A stretch of DNA of 64,000 nt, taken from positions 186,001 through 250,000 of the forward strand of contig MU400550.1 in NCBI GenBank assembly GCA_022578965.1. Direction: 5' to 3'. Positions 34,448-47,208 of the stretch are shown piece after piece. The stretch's first letter is position 1; the number at the start of each line of letters is the position of its first letter. A program made the translations under genes and the position numbers. This stretch comes from Xylaria sp. FL1777 (lineage: Eukaryota; Ascomycota; Sordariomycetes; Xylariales; Xylariaceae). A model generated the notes under the pieces. It was not told where the DNA came from. It saw nothing but the letters and a program-made list of their open reading frames with translations, and did not search any database.

Positions 34448-36465
34448 GTTCTTTCAGTAGAATATCGTCTATGGACTATTCTTTGAACTACTTCATTCGT
34501 GTCCACGCACTCCATAGCTACTAAGTAGGGAACTAGTCGTATCGGAATGGTAACGAGATCACGCACCTGAGCACGGGGTATGCATGTTACTTTTAGCTGG
34601 CTAGAAGTATAACTTGCTTATTAGGCAAGGGATTACGTTAGTTAATAAAGTCGCAGTACCAGTAGAGCCTACTTTCTAAACTGCTATAGTTAGGATGGAA
34701 TTTCTTTTTTGCTTTCCTTTCTACACACTTTACATGTTTTAGGTTTCTTTTCATAACGTTGGCCCATGTCTGTGTACCTTGAGGCAATTAATCCTTAGCT
34801 TCCGAAACAATCTCGTTCTTCCGATTACAAACCTGTTTTGGTGGCTTTTTCTTATTTTCGGATATATTTGTTGCCTTTCATCTCCTACCCATCAGATCAA
34901 CCAACCGGCGGGCGCCATCGGTTTCACCAGAGAAAATGGTTTAAGGCGCAGCAGAGAACCGAAGCAATTGACCTAGAACCCCTAGGCCTCTGTGAATGTA
35001 TTACAAAAAGGTGGGAAAACACAGACGGTGTTGTATGGAAGGTCTACACGACCTGGAAGGTTTGCGCGAAGTCGTACGGGCTGTACGCGATAGTCATATA
35101 GGTATGCTAAATACAATGTCACAGTGTCATGGCCCAATCTAGACTATTTATTTCATCAAGATTATTTCAGCCATTGCTTATCTGAGACACGTTTAAGCCC
35201 TCGTAAACGTCGATTGTAGATACACGTGTAGAGTTGTATACCGGTATATAGGCCCAGTCGGCCCCCTGGCTGGCCGGGAGGCTTCCGAGTGGCCATACGG
35301 ATACTCGTGCTAAAAATGTCTGCTCGAACTAGACTTTCCCAGCTGCCAGACATGCTATCTAGGATTCTACTTTGATTTTAACGTTCGATTAAAAAAACCC
35401 CATCAGAGACAGTATGGTTATCATGCCAAAAACCATCATGTCCGGTATCGCCATTTCGAAGGCTCACATCAGCTCACTTAGCATGGGCAAGGGCTTACTT
35501 TATAATGCATGTTGGATCGCAAATTGTAAGTATGTAGCACATTCGCCATTCGGTTAGTGTATGGCCAAGCCAGCCTGCGGATAATACACCATAGCTGAGC
35601 CTAGTCATTTCATGCATGAAGTGAACTGTGGCGGCCCGGGACCATCCGTCCCTCTATGAGCAACAAGTCTTCCCTGATGTTGATTGAAGCGTAGAAGTAT
35701 CACCGTTCTTCTATAATTCTTTAGATGATTAGATGGAACTACAACACACCGAAAGCCTTGATAAAATTATTGAAGGAATACCCTCGCTTTTACAGAACGA
35801 GACGAATGGTTTCTTTTCGGCAGATACGTGCTCCTAAATATGTTCCACAGCCCTATCTATTTGGAATCCCTATACAATTATGTAACCGGCCTGGCTACAG
35901 CTGAGTGCCCAGATGGCTGCAGGCGCCCCAGTTCGCTTACACTATGTTTGGGTCGTTTCCTTCCGCGTAGGCTATTTCCAAAGCTAGTGTGTTGGTGGCA
36001 AGTTAAAGACTGCCAGGTCATGGGAGCGATACCACTTCAGTCATGCTTTGCATAGCGATATACTAGATGTTAAGGAGGTTGATTGCGTTGCTGAGAAGCT
36101 GAGCCTTAAGCATGCATGCGTTTGCATTACTATTTCATCTTTGAAGTGGTCAATATAGATATCTTGAATACGTGGGGAGATAGAAAACGTAATTTATAAA
36201 CTCTCCTATGTAAATCACCCTTGTTCTGTGGCTAGTATTAACTAAGTATAAAACTTTTATCGAGGCCTTAAATTTCTTTCCCTTTCTAAGTCCCTGAGCT
36301 GCTACTGCTATCGACTGAGCTGTAGTTGCGAACCTGTTGTAGAGGTGAGCATTTCGATATCGTTTTTGGCCCCTCACTCCGGGTAAAGAAATCATATGAT
36401 TCTAGCTATATTGCTGCAACACAACATCATTAGGAGTTTGGCGCACTCAAGTCGGCGCCACGACA
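34448..36465. other. 2-kb intergenic stretch, nothing recognised
   Basis: AT-rich, with only short frames that lack ATG starts or motifs. No repeat or RNA gene is supported. Confidence 0.5.
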
Positions 36466-39400
36466 ATGAAACCTGCCTCGGCCCGAAGCATCAATCTCTT
36501 TAAAATAAGACGTATAGACAGCCTAGCGAAGTTACGAGACCCGATATCGGGTAGTTCCTCGCATATAACAGACCTGTGTTACCTTCCAATTCTCAAGAGC
36601 ATTCGATTTCAGCCATTGTCATACAACAAGCAGTATATAGAGGCTGGATGGGCACCCGTCGGTTGGGTTTCTGCAAGCCCTAATCATGACGACCATATTC
36701 ATTATTTGAAAAAAGAAACCAAGACCATAAGAGACCCATTGTGCCCTATATGACTGAGACTCTCTTCTTAACTCACGACGACCAGTACTATAAAATACTT
36801 GCAATACACGAATGGATGAGGTTGTCTCAGGAGACGATCGGATATTATTCACGCACTCAAGTCTATAGCTTCCTCTTTTCCGTGTTAACATTCGTCAAGC
36901 AAGCCAGGACTCCAATATTGAAAACCTGCCAAAGATGAAGGATATGTCTGTCCGAGTCTTCGACTTTCAAGCTTCCATGAATTACGTCAAACTCAACCCT
37001 AAAAACACCAGGCCGGTACTATCTGTGAGCTATGAAGTTATCCAGAACATTTTTGAACGTTCAAAATCTCGCTGGATCGACGATCTGATCATTAGACAAT
37101 GGCGCAACCCAGAACATAAGATTTATGGGGTGCTGTCAGAAGTTAATGATTTATACACTGATTGGATATCTTTTCAATCAGCTCCATTTGCTCTCTCTCC
37201 AGATCCTCTCTGGCTCGATATTGGCCGCGCCCTTGCCAGTGTTGGGTTACCGTGGCATAATAATCAGGTTGGTTACTGGAGCTCTTTATCCCCCTTTTTG
37301 GCATGTCTTAAAGCCAAATTCGTCCAGTAGGGAAAAGTTTTCTCTGAATTCTCATATCATATGCGGACAGTACTGACTCCCGTGTTCTGAATAGGTCAAC
37401 TTGCCCACCGAAATTGATACTAGCTGGCCATTTCACTTCAAGAGTTTTGAGGCCCAAGTTATTCGAACAAAAGGCGCTAGAGTGGGCGATGCTAACGCAA
37501 CGGGGTATGTGAGCAGCTTCGATGAAGCCAACCTCTATTGCATTCGAGCTTTGCAGCAACACTTTCGGCAGCAACTTGCAACTCAACGGCCTATACTAGC
37601 TTATGATAACTTCGATACTGAGTTGATCCTCTCGGCTGCAAAGCTTTTCGGACTCGAAGTACAGCATGTGAACTTATGCAGCGCAATGGAAGACCTCAAG
37701 CAACAACTGCTCGGCGCTACGTCCAACGGGATTAGGCCGCTAATCTTCGCTGCAACGTTATGTAATTCTTCTGGGGAGTACGACGACCTGAACGTCGTGT
37801 CTGGGCTGTCTCATGACTTCCTGCTCCTATTACATGTCGATTCTTTTCGGAGTTTTGATTATATCACAGTTTCCCCCAATAATAATGACAGGAGGTGTGA
37901 AAGGCTCATGCTAGGAGCTAGAGATTTCAGACAACCTCTTCGAGCTAATAACGGATCAATTTGGGCTAGTACGATAGTTGCGGGCGGCATGAACTTTTCG
38001 TGCCACGATCCGGCAATTGCACTGAAGCCTGCTTCGCTTGGCGAGAAATCTACAAGAGTAGCTTACATCAGAGCTTTTGACTCAACGCTGTCAGGCTCCC
38101 GAGACGCCATAGCACCACTGTGGATAGCTCTATATGAAGAAAGGCTCGGAAACCGCGGGTTGCAAGAACTTTTTCGACATCTCCTGTCACTGCGATCTTT
38201 CGTCTTGCGCAGTTTCGAGAATCTAGGTATTTCGGCTAGTACATCTCCTTACTCTACGGATATCATTGTCAAATCGTGCAGTAAAACTCAGAAACAGTGG
38301 CTCATGACACTTGGAGGTACGATTACAGCAAAGGAAACAATCGTTCTATCAATCAATCCTCGCCTTTCTGCCATGAAACTGCTGGACCTTCTTCATACAC
38401 AGATGCCCCGATATTGCGATGAGATAGTTCCTCACCATAAAGACTTCGTTACCCTTTATCCATTGTCACAGAAAACTTTGAGGGAGCTCCAGACAACAAC
38501 TCAGTCATGGCAAATAATGTCACGGTCAATAACCGGCTATCCACTCCACTTAGGCTCATACTCTGCCCTGGGCCCTGTCATAGGGCAGTTCTGGGAAGTT
38601 AACATACCGAAAGACTGGATAGAAAGAAAATCTCAGGAAATCCTTTCGTCTCGAATGGAGGCCTTCGGCCTAGCCTCCCCGGAAAGTAGGAAAAACTTCA
38701 AAGGTGCTTTTACGACTGGTAGTACCATGGGCAATCGGTGTGGCATTATGAACGCCCTGGAGAAATTCCCTAGCGCTTTCATATACTTCTCTACCGAAAC
38801 GCACTACAGTGTTATTAAAACCCTTCGAGACTGCGACACTCTAACGAACCGCTGGACCGGGGGCGAACCCCGATACTCCCAGATACGTTGCGATTTTAAT
38901 GGCAGCATTCGGGTCGAGGCTCTTGTGCAGCAGGCTCTTGCTGACAAGAGTAAATGCATCGCGAAAGGTATCGAGTATCACATGATCCTACTAGTGAACA
39001 TAGGAACCACATTTGTAGGAGCTACGGATAATCTTTTCAGTATCTGTCAAGGTCTAAAAAGCATGGGCATTCAAATCTCATATATACATGCTGACGGAGC
39101 CTTGGATTTTGGATTTGACGCCTGCGGCGTGAAGTTGGGGCCACCTGGTGCTGTGGACAACGACGGGATGCCGTTGGTACAAGGGATCACGCTTAGCCAC
39201 CATAAAGCACTTGGAAACATGGTCTCTGGAGAAGTTCTATGCTTCAGCCCTCAAGATCCGCTTTCGATTCCACGTTCCAGCTTCGATCCCAGAGCCGTCT
39301 TCGAAACTTGGTTCTACAATCGGGTTTATAGCCCTGCTGACATGGCCTTAATGTTGAGCTACTGCCGCGAAAATGCATCACGCTTGGAGATGGGTCTCAA

Positions 39401-40016
39401 CAAAATCGGCGTTGCGACCAAGAGAAATGACCACAGTATTATCACTGTTCTAGAGAGGCCGCCATCGTGGATTATCGAAGAGTTCTCCCTGAGGCCGGAA
39501 GGCGACTGGGTTCATTTTATCACTATGCCCCATGTGTCCAAAGACACGGTGGATCGTTTCCTCGACCAAGTTGCATATATCGATAAGCAGTTTTCTATTG
39601 CTTTTAGCTGCGTTACGCCGTTACTGAATGATAGTCTTGGGAACGACATCGAACTGAAGCGTGTTCGGTGTTGTAGCGCTCTTGCTGAGCGAGTGTCGAA
39701 GTTAATACAGCTGCCTAGACGATCAAAGGGCAATCAGTATCAAGATGCAAGCTTGGCTCTTAATATCAAATCAAGGCTGCGTGGAGCCCTATCTATCGTG
39801 GCTGTGGATAAGCAAGACAAAATCCAAGTTGTTTTCGTAGCAGGGTCGGATCGCGACCAATCGATCCACGTTGGGCCCCTATTCATCAGGAATCAGTTTG
39901 CTCATTGTAAGACGAGTATTGAAGATATATCGAAGCTTCTGGTTGGTCTTCTTGCAAGGTATTTGAAGGCAAAAATAAACATAGATGATTCGAGTTACCA
40001 GATCTACTATTTTTAG
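36466..40016 (+). CDS. tandem PLP-dependent (group II) decarboxylase-like protein
   Basis: The body reads from about 36908 to 37267 and, after an intron (37268-37394), from 37395 to the stop at 40016. Upstream pieces from the ATG at 36466 (MKPASARSINLF) are in two further frames, and their junctions near 36690-36740 and 36860-36910 are not settled. There are two decarboxylase modules. The first has ATGYVSSFDEANLYC, LLLHVDSFRSFDYI and STLSGSRDAIAPLWIAL. At the place of the PLP-binding Lys it has SCHD (Asp codon 38007-38009), so it is probably inactive. The second keeps TTGSTMGNRCGIMNAL, THYS (His codon 38802), HADGALDFGFD (Asp codon 39093) and the Schiff-base motif SHHKALG (Lys codon 39204). 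It most resembles histidine or tyrosine decarboxylases. The substrate is unknown. Confidence 0.8.
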
Positions 40017-40845
40017 AGTACTAGAACATGGACTCGTAACTGGTCTGAGAATACGTTACTTTATGAATGAATCTCCTGTCCTTCTTCCTCGATATTGAAA
40101 CTATGATTCCGCAGAAAAGTCCCAAACTAGCCTTCAAAACGTAATTAATCAATCTTAGAGTCTCACAGTATCAAAATCCCTTCAATAGACATCCAGTATT
40201 GAAATAGAACGAGGATACTTTAAGGGTCAACTCCCGCCCCGTATACAAGGAGACAGGCTACATCCTACGCTTCCCAGTACGCCTGAGTAATAATTATACG
40301 AGGGATGAAATGATCAAATAGAACGCAATTCAATAAAGTAACTAATAAAGACTCCTTACTTAACTAATTAGCTGAAGTTGAAGGTATCACGAGAAAGATG
40401 ACTGGGGTAGTATTATGACTAAGCCCAATTAACCACTCAGGGGCACACCACTCATAAGACGGAGAAGCACCTAGATACGCCCTTTATCCGATCGTGACTG
40501 ACATAAACAATTTTCTTGTGGCCGAGTAGTATCTCTTATCGTGCAAGACGACTCTACGTCCCAGATTGTGACTCTTCATAATATAAATATCATGAGGAAA
40601 GGGCTGAATCAAATGCACCGATAGCTTGATTCCTCGACAGCACGGACTCACAGCCCCTCAATATCTCTCCTCAATATTGAACATCTGCCTCCTGAGACTA
40701 TGATATCAACTCACATGCGGATGACAGTTACCTAAACTCCTTATTAGGAATTGAGGACCATATCAGAATGTAGAGTATGCACTAACATGCTAATAGTAAT
40801 TCTGAAAATCGGTTCCTCCTAAGCTTTGTAGCCCCTTTTCTAAAG
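40017..40845. other. convergent 3' intergenic region
   Basis: A spacer between the converging decarboxylase and SDR genes. Nothing is recognised. Confidence 0.6.
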
Positions 40846-42002
40846 CTAATTAGAGATTCCTGTTTGAGTTGCAGCGAGAACATCTGCTTCAAGTGCTGGT
40901 CGATCCGCCTTCCCAGCAGTAGTCTGCGAATCGAAATATTAGTCTTCCTGATATACTCCATAAAACTATTTGCTTTGTTGTATAAACTTACGCCCCCATC
41001 TACTGGCATGATAAGGCCAGTGATCCAACCAGCTTCTTTGCTGCTTAGGAAAAGAATTGCTATGACCATCGGATTAGACATGCTCTAAGCCGTCTTCATG
41101 AGAAACTTACCATAGCCGACATCCCACGCAGTACCCTCCTTTTTCATGAGGTTCTGGTTAATCCTAGCTTGTCTCATCTCATCCGTCATACCACGCTGAC
41201 GAACCATGGGTGTGTAAACCATGCCAGGGGCAACACAGTTAACTCTGATATTCTCTTTGCCGTGCTGCGCGGCCATTGCTCTCGTCATTTGGATGATAGC
41301 GCCCTTTGTAGTAGTATAGAGCAAGCTGGGATTGCCACCCTGCACTATAGAAAGCATCTCATCGTCAGATACTATAAGAAGATTGAGACTAAAATTACTT
41401 ACGGCCACTGACTGAGGACATGTTGACGATGGAGCCGCGCCCTTGTTTACGCATCTCTGGGATGGCGTAACGGGCCATTAAAACCATACTTGTTACGTTT
41501 ATGCGGAAGTCTCTGTCCCAGGCGTCCAAGTTTACAACAGTAGCATCTCCCATTGCACCGCCGACACCCACTAACCTCGGCCGTCAGCTAGTTTGACAGC
41601 TTAGGAAGAGGAAAAGGAGATATTTATTGCTTACCAATATTCACCAGAATATGAACCGCACCCCAGAGCTCCACAGTCTTGGTCACAGCATTTTTACATG
41701 ATCCCTCATCTGTCACGTCAGCCTGGATGACCTCTGAGATACCTCCCTCTTCATCAATCATTCGCTTCGTCTCCTTCGCCCAGTCAACATTGAAGTCGAC
41801 CAAGGCAACCTTAGCCCCGTGACGAGCTAGGAGAATAGCTGTAGCACGACCATTACCGATTTCATCTGTTTGCTCCGACATCAGTACGCCCATTCACCAC
41901 ACGCTAAGAAGCGACATCCAAGAGCTTACTATCCATCCTCGAACCCGCCCCCGTCACAATGGCGACATCGCCAGTAAAATCCAAAGCTCTCGGGGGAGCC
42001 AT
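40846..42002 (-). CDS. short-chain dehydrogenase/reductase (SDR)
   Basis: Six exons (42002-41930, 41865-41635, 41570-41403, 41344-41111, 41059-40992, 40923-40846) join in frame to give about 283 residues. The Rossmann start is DVAIVTGAGSRMDNEIGNGRATAILLA, a variant of TGxxxGxG carrying a short insert seen in one SDR subgroup. Then come KVALVDFN, the DVTD motif, HILVN, the catalytic Ser in NMSSVSG, and the YxxxK pair in SLLYTTTKGAI. The end has AILFLSSKEAGWITGLIMPVDGGV. All introns are short with GT-AG ends. It oxidises or reduces an alcohol/ketone pair with NAD(P), substrate unknown. It lies next to a dienelactone hydrolase gene on the same strand and an MFS gene, so it may act in the same catabolic route. 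Confidence 0.9.
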
Positions 42003-42857
42003 TTCTGCGTCAAATAGGCAATATAAGAACACGTGAGTTGACACCTCTATTGTATCTAACTTCTCTATAGAATGCGGGGTTTTGGATAAAAAGAAGAAAA
42101 GAGGTAAAGAAACCCCATAAAAACAATACGTAGCTACCTAGATGCAGTGATACCTCCAACCCTTGCTGAATGTCATATGCACAAACAAACCGAGGTCTCG
42201 GACTTCAATATGCTATACGCAACAAGTTTCAAACCTGTACCTAGATACCTAGAGTATTCAAACATCGCTTACGCTTAATCATCGAAGGGAAAAGGGACAA
42301 CCGGCTTCGGCCCAGGCTAACTTGGTGTACCTAGCCCTAGTATTCCCGATTTATTTCCATGGATCTTTGAATACGCCCCAAGGACTTAATGAAGCTCTTG
42401 TTATGAGGAAATTCATAAAAACGGCACCTACCTATGAAAATCCACCCCACATAGATCGTCAACCTGGTTGGTATCACGAGACGAAATTCGACAACCAATC
42501 GGTGAATGTGGGGGCGGTTTGCCGATCCCGTCGACTTACATACACATTGCTCTCAAGGAAGATTCCGAATGCTACGGTGTATGCGGGGTCTAACCACCTC
42601 CACAGTCAACTTGGCTCGATAGGAACCGAATGTGGTATATGGAGCTGCATATTCTGGGGTGTAGTGATACCTGGCTTGTCGTATTGAAGGGTTGACCTTA
42701 TCTATTTTCAACAGTTGCTTTGATTAGAGGCTAACAATGACCTATAGACCTGGCCTGATCTTGTCGTCGTCAAGCTACCACACCTAGTGAGCTACTACAT
42801 CCCAGACCCAGTCACCCAGACAGTAAACCCAACCTCCGATAAGTACAGGTAGGCCAA
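42003..42857. other. spacer between SDR and dienelactone hydrolase genes
   Basis: It holds the SDR upstream region and the hydrolase 3' flank. A plus-strand frame at 42322-42687 shows no motif. TACCTAG motifs occur near 42135 and 42240. Confidence 0.5.
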
Positions 42858-43859
42858 TTATTCCGGCCTTGCCAGCCAATAGTCAAACCAGTTTACTATC
42901 CCCGCCAAACTCTGCTCTTTGACCCAACCTGCTCCCGGTTAGTCATCGCGGACATCGCGGACTGAGAATGTGAAGTTCTACTTACGCTGATAGGGATCAT
43001 TTGGATCGCCACGTAGGGCGAATCCGTGTTGTACACCGGCAAACAGCTGATAGTGATATACTTTCTTTTCCTCTCGTAGTATATCCAGCGCACGCCTTCT
43101 CGAAGGGACATCGAAAGTGTGATCAATCTCGGAGCAGGAGAGGAATAGTGGTTCTAGAAACCATATCAAACAATGCTTCCTCCGCGATTCGACGTCGAGG
43201 GGATTAATAGGACTCACTCCTGATGTTTCGAAAGTGATGATCTTTCAGAAAGGCGGGATGCGCAAATGCACCAGCACTGACGGTTCCCTTGGCCAGCTCT
43301 GAGCATACGTACGGGGCTCCAAAACAATAGCCCACACAAGCGATCTTCGCGTTGGGTTTTCCGTACTGCGTTGACACAGCTTGGACCCATCCTGGCACTG
43401 CCTCGTCTGCAAATGCCGTATGCTTCTTTTTCCATGCCTCGTAGTCAAAATTTGGGTCCGACTTGTCGTTTCGGTCTTTTCGATGCTTCCATACGGGGTC
43501 CTGTTCAACCAGTGGTAAGTGGATAGCCAGAGTAAAGCAATAATACAAGATCTTCATCATCTCTCGAGTAGACTAACACCGCGGAAATAATCGATCCCAA
43601 AGGTGAGGTAACCAGCATCAGCGAATGCGTCCATGATCAGGAAACCATTTGGGAACATCCCCCAGACATCGGGGAAGTATAGCAGAATATGACCGTTTGC
43701 CTTAGTTTCTGTAGGCGTAGCGATGTATGTTTCGACCCCTTCAATCACTTCCCATCGTCCTCGCGCTTCCCCTTCGTGAATTGTTCCCCCTAAACAGCAT
43801 AATCCACTAGGTTTCGCCAAGTACTCGCCAGACTGTGCGTTTGCTGTGGCTTCGGTCAT
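42858..43859 (-). CDS. dienelactone hydrolase family protein
   Basis: Exons 43859-43578, 43500-43218, 43153-42986 and 42928-42858 give about 267 residues. Landmarks are LLYFPDVWGMF, DYFRGDPVWKHR, the nucleophile in VGYCFGAPY (Cys near residue 153), PLFLSCSEIDHTFD with the acid residue, and the catalytic His in FAGVQHGFALRGD. The C-terminus (WVKEQSLAGIVNWFDYWLARPE) is recovered only when the last acceptor at 42929 is used. Another AG a few bases upstream gives a truncated end. The fold is alpha/beta hydrolase with a Cys-Asp-His triad, and family members open lactones or related esters. It is divergent from the MFS gene and near the SDR gene, which suggests uptake and breakdown of a lactone or aromatic-derived compound. 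The exact substrate is not known. Confidence 0.9.
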
Positions 43860-44262
43860 ATTGCTAAATTATCGTCATGTATCTAAATAGTCGGCCTTTC
43901 TTGCACCGAGCGGCAAGTTTTTTTTCATAACGGTAAGCTCAGAGAAACTTCCAAATAGATCGACCGGTAGCTAGTGTCATACAATATCCCCGCACTCTAT
44001 CCGTAAATACTTGCCGTGGAGTTTGACCCCTGCCATCCACTAACATCCTTCCCCAGAGATAGAGTCTCGTGGAGAGCAATCCGAGGGGAAACCAAGCAGC
44101 AACCCCGGTTCCACTACGTCTTCCCCAGATTCCGAGCCTACCTTGTCGGTTACTTCCGTTTTCGCCTTCGTTCCATAGTATCCCATTCTATCCCATTGGA
44201 TTCAATCCCGAAATAAATTCGTCAAACTTGGGAGGTTACACGGTACACCAAACGAAGCTACA
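43860..44262. promoter_or_regulatory. divergent promoter region, hydrolase / MFS transporter
   Basis: A 403-bp gap between the divergent hydrolase and transporter starts. It may drive both genes. No defined operator was identified. Confidence 0.45.
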
Positions 44263-46532
44263 ATGGCTGATATAGAGAGAGACGACAGGCATACGGCCGA
44301 ATCAGTCAATAATGTCGGAGGTAAGGGCCTCTCCGGCGATGCTTATAGTCACAACGTTGGTTACGCGGAATACGTGGAAGCACTCGATCTTGAGATTTCC
44401 GACAAGGAGGTGAGTCACGTTTCAAGCATTCATCAAAGTCGGCATGCGTAGAGTAGAGTAGAAGCTGATGTACATTGATATACAGATGAGAAAAGTCCGA
44501 ATCAAGATCGACATGATCATAGTGCCAATTTTCCTCATCACACAAGGTTTACAGTTTCTCGACAAGACGGCACTCAACTATGCGAACTTGTTCGGTTACC
44601 AAGAAGCCCTGAATCTTAAAGGGCAGGACTTTAACTACCTGTCTGCAAGTAAGTGCTTAGGATTAGTTCGAAGATAACTGTGAATGTATATATAGCTCAC
44701 GGTTCTCAGTGGTGTATGCTGGCTATTTCTTCGGCCAGTATCCCTGTGGATGGCTTATCGGACGCTATCCTGCACAGAAGGTGTTGGCGATTTGCACACT
44801 TATCTGGGGCGTCCTCGTCATTCTGCTGACGCAAGCCAAATCATTTTCAAGCGCTTGTAAGTTCATAACTCCTCTACGCTAAGAAGGACCAAAGTTCAGT
44901 CGTTAACACAAGTAGTGGCCATTCGCTGTAAGCCGGACTTTAGGCTCTGCTCAGGGGTATCTTACTTACCAGGGGGTTAGTTCTCATGGGAATTTTTGAG
45001 GCCTCAGTTACACCGTAAGTTAATTCCATCGCATCTCAATCCGGACAATAAAGCAATAGGGCCTGTGTGAAATATTTTGTGAACTAACTTTGAACAGGGG
45101 CTTTACATTAATGACTGGTTTCTGGTTCACGCGAAAAGAAATCCCCCTTCGCCAGTGTATTTGGTAGTAGGTGATAGCCTATTTTTGCTACGCGAGATAA
45201 TGACTAACTGGGTTAAGTTCATCACTTGGTTGGGCTGGCATTGTATGACGGACTTGTCTTTCCCTAGTATGCAACGTGCTAACGTTGCTAAAGATCGGAT
45301 CATACATCTCATTAGGCATCGCAAGGCTCCCTGAGAACATAACTCCTGAGCGGTGGCAAATAATATTTTACGTTGTATGTTTATATCTAGAGGCTTCAAC
45401 TTTATTGCACTAATCGATCATCAGTTAGGCGGCGTTACAACCCTTTGGGCTCCTATTGTTTGGTTCGTCCTTGCGGACTCTCCGTCTAATGCCAAGTTTC
45501 TCAGCCATCGTGAAAAACTCATTGCTGTTAGACGAGTTGCTGGAAATGAAACCGGCATCAAGAACAAGCACCTTGACATGAAGCAAGTTTGGCTAGTATT
45601 CAAAGACCCTAAAGCTATCCTTATTTTCATTAGTGTCTTTGGGGCGTATGTCTTTCCCACCCTCTCTGTCCATCGTATTGGAAGCTAAAGAGTGCAGTGC
45701 GATTCCAAACGGCGTAGTTAATTCCTTCTCAACCATCATCATTAAAGACCTAGGAGACCTCTCCACGGAAAGAACCACGCAGCTGAAGTCTGTCGGAGAC
45801 GCTGTAAATATCGTATCACTGATTATTGGCGGGACTGTCATCCTGAATATTCCGAATTGTAAGTTGACACCAATTTCGGTCAAGAGGGCATTCCGGAACT
45901 GACCTCGAAAACAGCCCGGTTGCTTACGGCTACCGTCGCAAATCTCCTGTGCACAGTCTCTGCTGCGACGCTAGGCTTTCTTCCTCGATCCAACACCTGG
46001 GGAAGACTCGTATCTTTCTGGCTTGTTAATTCCCAGTCCGTCGGCTTCACCGTCTCTCTCACGACTATCTCTTCGAACATGGCCGGCTATACTCATCGCT
46101 CTTTCGCGAGCGCTTTGGTCTTGTGAATAACTAGCCCGTCGAAATAATTTAAACGGGATGCTGACTGGATATGTGTAGTACAGCTTACTGCTGGGGCAAT
46201 TTCGCGGGGCCGTTTGTTGTCAAACAATCAGAAGCCCCTGCGTTCAGGGGTGCTTTGATCGGCCTTCTAGTTGGATACAGTATTAAATTCGTCTGCCACC
46301 TTGCCCTTCTAGGTGAATTCACCCTTAATCTTGATTTTCCTTTCCATTCTTCTATATTTCAAGCATCTTTAATGTCATCTACGGCCACTAACTTCTATTT
46401 GAAGTCTACATGATCTCTGTGAACCGTTACCGCAACAAGACCTACGGACCGCAGAACAAGGAAGCTAGTGATGAGGCTGGTATGAATGATTTAACAGAAT
46501 TTCAGAACAAGGATTTCCGTTACGTACTGTAG
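44263..46532 (+). CDS. MFS transporter, allantoate permease (Dal5-like) family
   Basis: Thirteen exons: 44263-44409, 44486-44648, 44710-44856, 44913-44927, 44981-45014, 45098-45166, 45218-45242, 45294-45374, 45425-45645, 45698-45858, 45915-46122, 46179-46312 and 46405-46532. Together they keep one frame and give about 510 residues. The fourth exon is only 15 nt. Landmarks are FLDKTALNYANLFGYQE, YFFGQYPCGWLIGRYP, AIRFLMGIFEASVTPGF, MTGFWFTRKEIPLRQ, ADSPSNAKFLS, VNSFSTIIIKDLGD, NSQSVGFTVSLTTISSNMAGYT and AYCWGNFAGP. These place it in the anion:cation symporter group with 12 membrane helices. Related permeases take up organic acids, vitamins or ureides. Its neighbours suggest import of the substrate for the adjoining hydrolase and dehydrogenase. 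Confidence 0.9.
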
Positions 46533-47208
46533 ACCAGGGTTTCTATTCGAGAAGATGAGCGCCGAAAAGGAAGAAGTAAATACTTTTACCATTAACTCGG
46601 GCTATCTCCTCTAACATATATAGAATTCTGAATCATAGAGAGAGGTAAGGCTACTAGCCAACCTCAAACCTTGTTAAAACCTACCTCAGTAACGCGGCCG
46701 CTCGTTTCTGACAAGTAGTCCTCTCCCAAAATTATGCAGTTAATCGATAGTGTTGCGGAAAAGTCGCACTGTGTGAGAATACGGGGTGTTTTAGGGAGGA
46801 GATGGTGTGGCAAACCGGCATCTTAGAGAACAGAAGATCACCATTTAAACCTAAGATATAGGATGGGACGACTCTAGTACTGTGTTGAGGCAGCGATGGC
46901 AAATGGGGGCCCGGTGCCCGAACTGCAGGTTAGTCGGAGGAGGCAGAACAGGTAGAACACCGCAATGCTACAGTAAGTCAGCAGAGACCATCATGCCGAG
47001 TGACTAATAATGCAATTATAATAATGTAACGGTATCCAACAAGCCATATACACGAAGGGCGAATAACGCCCCCAACTTGTTATAAAAAATGTATGAGGGT
47101 TCGCAGCCAACTCCATCCACATCCAGTTGCGCCAATTTTCCGACTCCAGGACTCCTTTCACCCAATCGCAAGAGTAGAGTCTAAACATCCAATACCACCC
47201 AAAAGCAT
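46533..47208. other. convergent 3' intergenic region
   Basis: A spacer between the MFS gene and the GFA gene. No gene was recognised. Confidence 0.55.

Noticed and set aside
42896..42990. Shorter C-terminus of the dienelactone hydrolase using the AG before TCCGCGATG
   Set aside because: It gives a premature stop. The downstream acceptor gives the conserved VKEQSLAGIVNWFDYWLAR end.
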